A stretch of DNA of 64,000 nt from Bacteroidota bacterium (GTDB taxonomy: Bacteria > Bacteroidota > Bacteroidia > Bacteroidales > VadinHA17). The stretch is taken from positions 215,271 to 279,270 of the forward strand of contig JAKPOU010000042.1 of the NCBI GenBank assembly GCA_029547705.1, given 5' to 3'. The notes under the pieces were generated by a model, which was given only the letters and a program-made list of their open reading frames with translations, was not told the origin of the DNA and ran no database searches. The position numbers and the translations under genes were made by a program. Positions 48,683 through 56,495 of the stretch are shown here, in pieces; position 1 is the stretch's first letter; each line of letters begins with the position of its first letter.

Positions 48683-51600
48683 TTTGCTCAGGATTGATTA
48701 CTGGTTTGAACTTTTTACTGCCTGCTTTTATGCTTACTGCATAAAGCACGGGTATTACTAGGGTTGATATCAGCATTCCCCAGATGACCCCGAAGGCAAT
48801 AACGCTTGCCAGCGGGCTCCACAGGGGGGATCCTGACACTATCATCGGAAAAACTCCGATTGCTGCGGCCATTGCCGTAAGGAATATGGGTCTCAGCCTT
48901 CTTTTCCCCGCCTCGTATGCAGCAGACGGGATATCCATGCCTGATGCCCTCAGTTCATTGGTATGGTCAATAAGTATGATGGCATTCCTTACCACAATGC
49001 CTGAAAGGCTGATTATTCCGCAGAATGCAGTGAATCCGAAATCGTTTCCGGTAATAATCAGTCCGGCGGCAGCCCCGAAAAGGCTAAGGGGTATTGTAAG
49101 CATTACAAGTCCTGCCTCCTTCAGGTTGCGGAACTGAAGCAGCAGAATGATGAATATGGAAATGAGGCTGATAATAAAGGCCAGGGCCATATAGTTATAG
49201 GTCTCAATCTTGTTTGCGTGCTCCCCGCCGAACCATATCCTGCAGTCCTGAGGCAGACTGATCCTGGCTAATTCCGGCCGTACCGATGCGAGCAGTTCCG
49301 AAGGGAGAACATTATCCCTGGTATCGCTCAGAACCGTCAGGGTTCTGATACCATTTCTCCTGATGATTCTCCCGGTATTCCATTCAGGACTGAGATCCGC
49401 TATCTGGCGCAGGGGCACGAATGAACCGCTGACAGGAGACTGGAGATAGGTATTGCGGAGATCATCCGGATCAGAGCGGAGATGTTCATCAAGCCGCAGA
49501 ACTATTCTGACCGGATTGTCTCCTTCGTAGAGAGTTGAAACAGGATAACCCGAGAAGAAGACATGGATCATCTGTGAAATGGCACCGGTAGTGAATCCCA
49601 GGTGCTCTGATTCCTCTTTCTGTTCAATCCTTATCCCGTAAACATCCTCCCTGAAATCATCCCTGATTTTTGAACTTCCCCCTGATTTTCTCAGAATGCC
49701 TTTTATCACCTCCCCGGTGTTTTTCAGATCGGAAATATCATTTCCAGATATTCTGATTTCCACCTGTGCCGTAAGGGGCTGTCCCTGCTGCATGAGCTTC
49801 ACTGCGGGCCTTCCTTCGGGTATGATGGATCCGGCTTTCTCCCTCAGCTCGTTGTACAGTGACATGGTGGCCTTTTTGTTCACCGTGTTTATCAGTATCT
49901 GTGCATATTCCGGGGAAGGTATTTCAGGCGAATAGTTATAGTAGAACCTGGGAGCGCTTCTGCCAGAGAATACGGCAAACGACCTGACTCTCTCATCCCC
50001 TTCAACAAGTTTCCCCATCCTGTCTATTGCTTCTTCCGTTTTTTCCAGCTTTGTGCCGGCGGGCATCCATAGTTCGATGATAAACTGGTTTCTTTCGGCT
50101 TCCGGGAAGAATTTATGCCTGACAGCAGTTATGAAAAGCAGGGCAGCCAGTGCAACGGTGATCAGGCTGCCCCCGATTGTGACTGTACGGTTCCTCATGC
50201 ACCAGTCTATGGCCCTGTTGTATGAGTTCTGAAGGAGATCCAGGAAGGTCCTTCTGCTTTTTCCTGCCGCATCCTGTTTGCCATGCAGTCCGCGGCCTAT
50301 GAAAAGAAAGCACGTCACGGGAGTCATCAGCATTGCCACGAGGAAGGAAGCCGACAGGGAGATGGTTACTGTAAGCGGCAGTGCACGGATGAATTCCCCT
50401 ATCACGCCTTTCAGGATGATAAGCGGGAGGAATGCTGCTATGATGGTGGCTGTTGCAGTAAACACGGGAACAACAAGGTCGCTGGCACTTCTCCATGCTG
50501 CTGTCCACCGGTCATGTCCCCTGTCAAGAAGTTCAACATAATTATCGGCAATAATTATCGCATCGTCAACAACGAGGCCCAGTACAGCTATCAGGGAAGC
50601 CAGGGATACCTGGTGCAGTTCGATTCCCAGCACATGCATCAGGGCGAAGGTTATGGAAACCGTCATCGGAATTGCAGATGCCGACACAAGTGCAATCCTG
50701 AAGGGCAGGAGAAGGAAAACTATCAGTATGACGGCAGTAATTGCCATGAGGAATTCCTTCATGAACTTCAGGATATTCTCTCCGACTATCATCGGCTGAT
50801 TCACAATGGTGGTAAGGCTTTTCCCCGACGGCAGCTGTTCCGAGAACTCTGCCACAATCTTTTCCACCTCTTTCCCGGTTTTTACAATATTCTTTCCTTC
50901 ATGCATCTGCACGGCAAGCAGGAGAGCATTTTTCCCGTTTACCCTAACGGAGCTTTCCGCCTCCGCATAATCCCTCCGGATATCAGAAATATCTGACAGC
51001 CTGATCAGCGCACCTGTTTCCGATGCTCCCGCGATCTGCTCCCTTATGTCGGCTTCCGAGATGTAATAGCCGGATGTATGGAGCGGTGTGGCGAGAATCC
51101 CGGTCCTGATACTGCCTGAAGAACTGATTGTATTGCGGGATTGAATAAGTTTCACCACCTGCTGCAGGCTGATTCCGTACTGTGTCAGCTTTTCTGAACT
51201 TAAAGTGACTGTAATCTGTTCCCCCCGGGTTCCTGTCAGTTCCAGTTTCGATATTGCAGGGATTTGTCTGAGCCGGTCCGCAAGGCCGTTCATATAATGC
51301 TTCATGCCGGTAAAGTCTTCATCATCACTTTCCAGTGCTATAATCATGGATTCGGTATCGCCGAAATCTGAATTTACCACAGGACCTATTACTCCTTCCG
51401 GGAGGTCGGTCACTTTCACAACGTTCCACTGATGCCTCAGCTTGTTCCAGAACATTTCAGGTTTCTTTACGTTGTCGTGGAGCCAGACGTAGATCGTTAC
51501 CATTCCGTCGGATGTTACAGAATATGTTTTTTCCTTCCGGACTTCCTCAAAGCGGAATATAAAATCCTCGAGCCTGGATGTAAGCTGGTCTTCAACCTGG

Positions 51601-51770
51601 TAAACATTGGCTCCCGGGAGATAGGCAATCACAAGTCCGGCAGGAATGGTCATCCTGGGATCTTCACGCCGGGGCATGTTGATCAGTGAATTTAATCCGA
51701 AGGCAAAAAGCAGGAATAATATAGTGAATGTTACCTGCCGGTGTTTAATGGAAGCTTTTACAAAATTCAT
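48672..51770 (-). CDS. RND efflux transporter permease
   Basis: A 1032-residue proton-driven pump of the AcrB superfamily. There are 12 transmembrane helices, with the proton-relay Asp pair in AVLGLVVDDAIIIADNYVEL near residue 398. The C-terminal half repeats the pattern (CGIISLSGIVVRNAIILIDH). The two large periplasmic loops fill residues about 35-330 and 550-850. It starts 7 bp after the adaptor gene. The substrate class (drug, bile salt or other) cannot be read from sequence; no heavy-metal signature was noticed. Confidence 0.95.
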   Translation of the reverse strand: MNFVKASIKHRQVTFTILFLLFAFGLNSLINMPRREDPRMTIPAGLVIAYLPGANVYQVEDQLTSRLEDFIFRFEEVRKEKTYSVTSDGMVTIYVWLHDNVKKPEMFWNKLRHQWNVVKVTDLPEGVIGPVVNSDFGDTESMIIALESDDEDFTGMKHYMNGLADRLRQIPAISKLELTGTRGEQITVTLSSEKLTQYGISLQQVVKLIQSRNTISSSGSIRTGILATPLHTSGYYISEADIREQIAGASETGALIRLSDISDIRRDYAEAESSVRVNGKNALLLAVQMHEGKNIVKTGKEVEKIVAEFSEQLPSGKSLTTIVNQPMIVGENILKFMKEFLMAITAVILIVFLLLPFRIALVSASAIPMTVSITFALMHVLGIELHQVSLASLIAVLGLVVDDAIIIADNYVELLDRGHDRWTAAWRSASDLVVPVFTATATIIAAFLPLIILKGVIGEFIRALPLTVTISLSASFLVAMLMTPVTCFLFIGRGLHGKQDAAGKSRRTFLDLLQNSYNRAIDWCMRNRTVTIGGSLITVALAALLFITAVRHKFFPEAERNQFIIELWMPAGTKLEKTEEAIDRMGKLVEGDERVRSFAVFSGRSAPRFYYNYSPEIPSPEYAQILINTVNKKATMSLYNELREKAGSIIPEGRPAVKLMQQGQPLTAQVEIRISGNDISDLKNTGEVIKGILRKSGGSSKIRDDFREDVYGIRIEQKEESEHLGFTTGAISQMIHVFFSGYPVSTLYEGDNPVRIVLRLDEHLRSDPDDLRNTYLQSPVSGSFVPLRQIADLSPEWNTGRIIRRNGIRTLTVLSDTRDNVLPSELLASVRPELARISLPQDCRIWFGGEHANKIETYNYMALAFIISLISIFIILLLQFRNLKEAGLVMLTIPLSLFGAAAGLIITGNDFGFTAFCGIISLSGIVVRNAIILIDHTNELRASGMDIPSAAYEAGKRRLRPIFLTAMAAAIGVFPMIVSGSPLWSPLASVIAFGVIWGMLISTLVIPVLYAVSIKAGSKKFKPVINPEQSGN

Positions 51771-51777
51771 GACGGGG

Positions 51778-52812
51778 TTATTTACTTATGGTAACGGAGC
51801 TTCCTTCTGTCAGCCTGTGCTGGCCGCCGGTTACGATTATTTCATTTCCCGACAGGCCGTATGTTATTTCTATTTTATCACGGATGATACGTCCTGTGCC
51901 GACATTCCTCCTGAAAGCCTTTCCGGAAAGGGTATCCACAAAATAGACATAGCTCTGTTTGCTGGCGTCGTGCAATACAGCCTGCGGCGGAAGGGTGATG
52001 GCTCTGCCGGCCTCCGGAGATTCGATCCTTACTGAGGCTGTCATTCCCGGGCGCATCAGCATCCCGGGATTCTCTGCTTCAATTTTCAGTGAAAAAGACC
52101 TTGAAGAGGGATCGGCTGCAGACCCCACCTCGGCTATCACACCTTCAAATGTTTTATTCACGGAGGCCACCTCAATCACAGCTTTCTGCCCTGTTCCTGC
52201 CTTATGCAGTTCCTCACCCGGAATAAAGGCGCTGATCTTTACTTTCCGTATATCTGATACAACGAAGAGGGGCATTCCTGTGCCGATTATTTCCCCGGTT
52301 TCACAAAGCTTTTTCAGGAGTACTCCTTCTATCGGAGAATAAAGCCTGGTTTCCTCCAGGTTCCGGGTATGAAGTTTCTGCTGGGCCCGGGCCTGCTGCA
52401 GTCCGAATGTTATCTTTTGAAAATCACTCTCACTCAGACTGTTATTGTCATACATCAGTTTGAGCCTGTTGTATTCATCCTGTACCTGGTTAAACTGGAT
52501 ATCTGCAAGTTCCTTTGCAATTTCATAGCTTGCCGGATCGAGGTACGAGATCAGGCTTCCCTTCCTTATGTATTCACCCTCGTTTGCGGAAATATAGCTG
52601 ACTTTCCCGGCTACCATGAAACCCAGCCTGACGGTTTTAAAGCCCTCGATATTGCCGCTTAGTTTTATTTCTTCAGCAGTTTCCGAGAACCCGGCCCTTT
52701 CTGTAATGATGTTTACTGCCGGCTCTTCAGAGGCTGAATAATTGCCGGCATTCCTGCATCCCGCGGAAAACAGGAGGAATACCAGGGTAAAAAGAGTATT
52801 GTATCTTACCAT
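51778..52812 (-). CDS. RND efflux periplasmic adaptor lipoprotein
   Basis: The membrane-fusion protein of the efflux system. The ATG at 52812 starts a lipoprotein signal (VRYNTLFTLVFLLFSAGC); ATG 52833 is the alternative. Domains in order are a barrel-sandwich half near residues 55-95 (LGFMVAGKVSYISANEGEYI), a helical hairpin (about 95-150), the second half (SPIEGVLLKKLCETGEIIG), a beta-barrel (VKISAFIPGEELHKAG), and the membrane-proximal domain (YVYFVDTLSGKAFRRNVGTG). It is the first gene of the operon. Confidence 0.93.
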   Translation of the reverse strand: MVRYNTLFTLVFLLFSAGCRNAGNYSASEEPAVNIITERAGFSETAEEIKLSGNIEGFKTVRLGFMVAGKVSYISANEGEYIRKGSLISYLDPASYEIAKELADIQFNQVQDEYNRLKLMYDNNSLSESDFQKITFGLQQARAQQKLHTRNLEETRLYSPIEGVLLKKLCETGEIIGTGMPLFVVSDIRKVKISAFIPGEELHKAGTGQKAVIEVASVNKTFEGVIAEVGSAADPSSRSFSLKIEAENPGMLMRPGMTASVRIESPEAGRAITLPPQAVLHDASKQSYVYFVDTLSGKAFRRNVGTGRIIRDKIEITYGLSGNEIIVTGGQHRLTEGSSVTISK

Positions 52813-53001
52813 TTCAGGAAATTTTTGGAACATTTTCTTGTTTTAGTCCATTCTGTCCGGCCGGTTTAATCTGGTCCTGATTCATGATAAGCAAGCTTGT
52901 ATCGTTCTGAATCACAACACTGTTCCTGCGGAAGCCGGAGGCCGGGACTTCTGAATTCAGGAGAATATTATTCCGGTCAGGATTAATTCTTTAAATGTTG
53001 C

Positions 53002-53038
53002 AAAAAAAAAAGACTGATCCAAAAAGATCAGTCTTTTT
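53002..53038 (-). terminator. Rho-independent terminator after the FadL-type gene
   Basis: A 13-bp stem (53007-53019 with 53026-53038), loop CAAAAA, flanked by an A-run on the plus strand that becomes a U-tract for the minus-strand transcript. It ends about 22 bp after the FadL-type stop codon. Nearly symmetrical, so it could act in both directions. Confidence 0.9.
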
Positions 53039-53060
53039 AATTTTCCTGTTATGGAGTTTT

Positions 53061-54701
53061 TTATTTCAGGCCGAAGTGGAAATCGAGTCCTGCGCCTATG
53101 ACCATTGTGTTTTTGTTATATTTTTCCGTCACGGGTACAGGTATCTGGCCAAGCATATGATTGAAATTTTTTGATCCTTCCTTGTATGTGGTATACTGAC
53201 CTCCCACATTGAGGCTTACCATCGGGGCCAGCTTTATTCCCAGACCGGCTCCCACTGAATTTGTGTTGAGGCTGAATCTCTGATCGTTCTGATAGTCTGA
53301 ATTAACCCCGGTGAAAGTGCCGAGCCATCCTCCGCTTACTTTCAGCCAGGGAGTAAGACCGAGTTCAACTCCCAGTGCATATTCGGTGAAATTTTTGTCG
53401 ATCATTTTTATATCCTTCGTCTTGCTTCCGTCATAATCCACTTTCTTGTCGAAATAGATATTTGCACTTCCTGTAACCATGAATGTTTCGATTGGCCGGA
53501 ACTCAAACCCTGCAGCAAGCATTGCCGGCATATCCGCTATTGTTGTATCCCTGTCGGTAAAAACACCTCCGCCCTTTCCGTCATATACTTTTGTCAGCAG
53601 GTTGAGTTTTGTTTTGAATTCGTATTTAATTCCGATGTTGAGATTGCTGACCGGAGAAATGTTTAAACTGAGGATGGGTGAATAACCGGTTCCTGTCTGT
53701 GCTGCATCAACGTAACGGTCTGCCGTTGCGCCGGCATATTCTCTCATGGCACCAGCCTTTTCAAGAAAATCTTCTCCGGCAGTATTGAGATATCCCTGTG
53801 CAGACTGAATGTCTATAGCGGCTATCTCGTCAGCAGGCAGACCTATGGCAGCCAGAAGGGCCTGGATCCCCTGGATATCCTCTGGTTTCATTCCTACATT
53901 GGCGCCCTGTGCCAGAGGTAATGACCCGCCTCCCCCAGTAATAATTGGCTGCAATTTTGAAGCAGTTCCTGTGAACAGTGCCGAATTAGAATTAAAAAAT
54001 GTTTCACCGGCAGTGAAAAAGGTTCTGGCCTTTACCATTGATCCCTTAAATTCCTCCCCGAATTTCTCGAAGTTGGGGTTTATGCTGATATTAAGCAGAT
54101 TGCCCTTGTAGGTGTTTTTTGCGCTGACCACCCTCAGGCCGACACCTGCTGAAATAATGTCATTCAGTTTATAGGCTACGTTCACCTGGTAGCCCATGTA
54201 AACCGATGTTCCTTCAAAATATATGTCGGCAGCGTATTGTGTTGCGGGTATTTTCTGGGAAGCAAGCAGGGGAACCAGGTCGGAGATGGGCATTTCAAAG
54301 GACGGCAGTCCGGTTTCATATTTAGCACCGCCCCCGCCACCGATCGGGTTGACACCTGCAGATACGGAAAGTTTACCCAGGTTGGCGGCCGCGTAAATTC
54401 CGGGAAACAGGGGAGCCTTTACCTTGCCGGTATATTCCCTGGGCTTGCCGGCCAGGTATGTGTAATCATTCAGTACGGTTGTTGTCTGCCATACCGACTG
54501 ATTGTTCAGGGAAAGAAAAATTCCGCTGCCAAGCCTGGTCACTCCGGCGGGATTGTAATAAACGGCATCGATGAGTGTGGATGCGTTACGGCTTTGTAAG
54601 CGGGTGTAAAGACTGCTTTGATTGGTGTTTGTAACCAGTCCTCCGGCGAAAACTGATCCGGCTGTACATACCGCTGCAATGATTGTAAATAATTTTCTCA
54701 T
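53061..54701 (-). CDS. FadL/OMPP1-type outer-membrane transport protein
   Basis: A 546-residue outer-membrane channel for hydrophobic compounds. It has a signal peptide (LFTIIAAVCTAGSVFA). The mature N-terminus carries the FadL hatch region (SRNASTLIDAVYYNPAGVTR near residue 38, close to the family N-P-A motif). Strands continue to the C-terminal MVIGAGLDFHFGLK. Residues about 205-330 look like an extra, Ala-rich and partly helical insert (PEDIQGIQALLAAIGLPADE), making it longer than the usual 400-450 residues. The substrate is unknown; fatty acids are the family default. Confidence 0.87.
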   Translation of the reverse strand: MRKLFTIIAAVCTAGSVFAGGLVTNTNQSSLYTRLQSRNASTLIDAVYYNPAGVTRLGSGIFLSLNNQSVWQTTTVLNDYTYLAGKPREYTGKVKAPLFPGIYAAANLGKLSVSAGVNPIGGGGGAKYETGLPSFEMPISDLVPLLASQKIPATQYAADIYFEGTSVYMGYQVNVAYKLNDIISAGVGLRVVSAKNTYKGNLLNISINPNFEKFGEEFKGSMVKARTFFTAGETFFNSNSALFTGTASKLQPIITGGGGSLPLAQGANVGMKPEDIQGIQALLAAIGLPADEIAAIDIQSAQGYLNTAGEDFLEKAGAMREYAGATADRYVDAAQTGTGYSPILSLNISPVSNLNIGIKYEFKTKLNLLTKVYDGKGGGVFTDRDTTIADMPAMLAAGFEFRPIETFMVTGSANIYFDKKVDYDGSKTKDIKMIDKNFTEYALGVELGLTPWLKVSGGWLGTFTGVNSDYQNDQRFSLNTNSVGAGLGIKLAPMVSLNVGGQYTTYKEGSKNFNHMLGQIPVPVTEKYNKNTMVIGAGLDFHFGLK

Positions 54702-54825
54702 GGGAACGAGTTTAAATATTAATTTTAATTAATCCTCTAAACAGGGGATTCCTGTTTATGTTCAGTCTGGAATGCGGGTTTAAGCTGCATTTCATTCAGT
54801 ATTACGGGCCAAAAGTATGAAATAA

Positions 54826-54956
54826 TTTGATTCAAACAAATTATTCTAAAATAGCCGGCTGATATCTAATTATTTGTACAGTTTTTTGAATCAGGTTCGA
54901 AAACCACACTTTGTCCATGCCGGGATTGTTTTTGAGTTTGTTTTGATTCAAACAAT
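54826..54956. promoter_or_regulatory. Repeated palindrome TTTGATTCAAA, candidate operator
   Basis: The near-perfect palindrome TTTGATTCAAA followed by CAA occurs at 54826-54839 and 54942-54955. A related half-site TTTGAATCA is at 54885-54893. The sites lie in the divergent gap between the FadL-type gene and the membrane protein gene at 54993. Confidence 0.5.
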
Positions 54957-55012
54957 TTGTAAAATTGTCTGCTTCATCATTCAGTCTTTGCCATGCCGGG
55001 ATTTTTTGAGAG
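54909..55012 (+). repeat. Imperfect direct repeat covering a gene start
   Basis: About 27 bp at 54909-54936 (CTTTGTCCATGCCGGGATTG...) is repeated at 54986-55012 (CTTTGCCATGCCGGGATTTT...). The second copy contains the start codon of the membrane protein gene. The first copy contains an ATG opening a nine-codon frame (MPGLFLSLF, stop at 54944-54946) that mimics the gene's own start. Confidence 0.7.
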
Positions 55013-55415
55013 GTTCAGGCCACATGCATCCAGGAAAGCTTTATCGCTGATAGCCGGTACGATGTGGGCCGGTGTAGGAATAATGCTTACACTGAGGGCA
55101 GTCGGATGGCTCAGGGATTACCAGGGGAATGTTTGGCTTTTTGCAATACCGGGACTTGCAGCCTCACTGCTTATTCATCATTTCGGCTTCATGAAAATGG
55201 CGGACAGGAATCTTGACCGTATCTCGCATCTGCCGGACAGGCCTTGTGTCTTTTCCTTCATCTCCGGCAAAAGCTATCTCATCATAGCCATCATGGTTTC
55301 CATGGGAATCGGGCTGCGTCATTCCCCCGTTCCCAGGCAGTATCTCTCGGTGGTTTACCTGGGAATCGGTCTGGCGCTTTTTCTTTCAGGCATAAGATAT
55401 TTCCGGAAAGCCTGA
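54993..55415 (+). CDS. Conserved small integral membrane protein
   Basis: A 140-residue protein with about four hydrophobic helices: ALSLIAGTMWAGVGIMLTL (residues 15-33), NVWLFAIPGLAASLLIHHFG (46-65), YLIIAIMVSMGIGL (94-107) and YLSVVYLGIGLALFLSG (117-133). No catalytic motif or family name is recognised. The start at 54993 lies in a duplicated sequence. It is divergent from the FadL-type gene and sits 200 bp before the nitrate reductase locus; no functional link is evident. Confidence 0.75.
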   Translation: MPGFFERFRPHASRKALSLIAGTMWAGVGIMLTLRAVGWLRDYQGNVWLFAIPGLAASLLIHHFGFMKMADRNLDRISHLPDRPCVFSFISGKSYLIIAIMVSMGIGLRHSPVPRQYLSVVYLGIGLALFLSGIRYFRKA

Positions 55416-55434
55416 AATATTTAAGGTTTTATCA

Positions 55435-55464
55435 TTTGCCGGTTTAAAAAAACAAATATCTTTG
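55435..55464 (+). promoter_or_regulatory. Promoter of the nar locus
   Basis: TTTG (55435-55438) and TATCTTTG (55457-55464) are 18 bp apart, a good fit to the Bacteroidetes TTTG/TAnnTTTG promoter. The expected start is near 55471, giving a leader of about 145 nt before the cytochrome gene. A second possible -7 box, TAATTTTG, lies at 55478-55485. Confidence 0.55.
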
Positions 55465-55471
55465 TGAGGAT

Positions 55472-55502
55472 GCCTTATAATTTTGCTAAAAATAAGGCAA
55501 AA
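55472..55502 (+). promoter_or_regulatory. Overlapping inverted repeats at the nar transcript start
   Basis: GCCTTAT (55472-55478) pairs with ATAAGGC (55492-55498). TTTTGC (55481-55486) pairs with GCAAAA (55497-55502). The two share bases 55497-55498, so in RNA they are mutually exclusive; in DNA either could be an operator. No FNR-type TTGAT-N4-ATCAA site was seen. Confidence 0.45.
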
Positions 55503-55570
55503 TACTGATAACCCGAAAAGTAGTTTTTTTAGCGTATTAACCCAGGCTCCTGCTCAGATAAAGGAGGATC

Positions 55571-55597
55571 ATGATGACCGGACTTTTCAGTAAATAA
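55571..55597 (+). CDS. Possible eight-codon leader ORF with strong ribosome binding site
   Basis: AAGGAGG at 55561-55567 lies 3 bp before ATG 55571, which opens MMTGLFSK and stops at 55597, 18 bp before the cytochrome start. Shine-Dalgarno sequences this strong are unusual in Bacteroidota, which is why it is listed. Translation is unproven. Confidence 0.3.
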   Translation: MMTGLFSK

Positions 55598-55615
55598 CCT
55601 ATAATTAACCATTTC

Positions 55616-56431
55616 ATGCAAACGGATTTGACAAAGATCTCCCTGTTTGCCCTATGCCTTTTTCTTTACTCAGTGAGCCCCGTTCTGCGGGCTCAGGACG
55701 GCGGTGAGAAAATTTTTGAATCGAACTGTTCCGCGTGCCATACCATTGGCGGAGGGAGGCTGGTGGGCCCAGATTTAAGCGGTGTTTACCGGATAAGGAA
55801 CAATGAATGGCTGATAAGCTTTATACGTTCATCGCAGCAGCTGATCAAATCGGGCGACAGTGCGGCAGTTGCGATTTATGAGGAATACAACAGGGTCCCG
55901 ATGCCTGACAACCGGCTTAGTGATGCACAGATACTCGGTGTAATTGACTATATTAAAGCTTCAGATTCCGATGTTCAGGCTGCCGGCGCCGTTCCTGAAA
56001 TCCCGGAAGACAGTCTGGCCGTTATCTACAGTACTGAATATGCAGCTGCAGGCAGGGCACTCTTTTATGGTCACAGCGCTTTTGCCAACGGTGCCGCCCC
56101 ATGCCTTTCCTGTCACAATATCAGTGATCAGTCCTTTCTGGGAGGGGGAAGAATGGCCCGCGATCTGACCGCCTCCTATGGCAACCTGGGCGCGGCCGGA
56201 ATCACTGCCATTGTCAGAAACTCACCCTTCCCCGCTATGAAAACTGCCCTCAGCGGTCATGACATCAACGATGATGAAATCCAGGCCCTGATCTCTCTCC
56301 TGAAAGCAGCCGGGGAACAGACATACCGCACGAGGCAGCCGGGACTGATCTTTTTCAGTCTGGGTCTGATAGTGGCACTGATACTGATTGCCCATCTCTA
56401 TATTTTTTATGACGGGAGAAGAATTCCGTGA
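55616..56431 (+). CDS. Membrane-anchored diheme cytochrome c of the nar locus
   Basis: A 271-residue exported cytochrome. A signal peptide covers about residues 8-26 (SLFALCLFLYSVSPVLRAQ). Two cytochrome c domains follow, with heme motifs CSACH near residue 40 and CLSCH near 162. Likely axial methionines are in VPMPDNRLSD and FPAMKTALSG. A C-terminal helix (LIFFSLGLIVALILIAHLYI) anchors it, leaving the hemes in the periplasm. It is first in the operon and precedes narG by 64 bp. In Thermus a diheme cytochrome (NarC) is likewise first in the nar operon; homology to it was not tested. Confidence 0.88.
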   Translation: MQTDLTKISLFALCLFLYSVSPVLRAQDGGEKIFESNCSACHTIGGGRLVGPDLSGVYRIRNNEWLISFIRSSQQLIKSGDSAAVAIYEEYNRVPMPDNRLSDAQILGVIDYIKASDSDVQAAGAVPEIPEDSLAVIYSTEYAAAGRALFYGHSAFANGAAPCLSCHNISDQSFLGGGRMARDLTASYGNLGAAGITAIVRNSPFPAMKTALSGHDINDDEIQALISLLKAAGEQTYRTRQPGLIFFSLGLIVALILIAHLYIFYDGRRIP

Positions 56432-56446
56432 GTTTTAAAAATAAGT

Positions 56447-56464
56447 CCGGATGGCGGCATCCGG
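56447..56464 (+). other. Intercistronic hairpin between cytochrome gene and narG
   Basis: CCGGATG (56447-56453) pairs with CATCCGG (56458-56464) around a GCGG loop, without a T-tract. More likely an RNA-processing or stability element than a terminator. Confidence 0.5.
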
Positions 56465-56495
56465 GAAAAGTTATGCTGATTAAAAAACAGGAATC

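Noticed and set aside
50283-50996. 237-residue open frame antisense to the RND permease
   Set aside because: It lies wholly inside a clear RND gene, is Cys/His-rich with no known motif, and is a reading-frame shadow.
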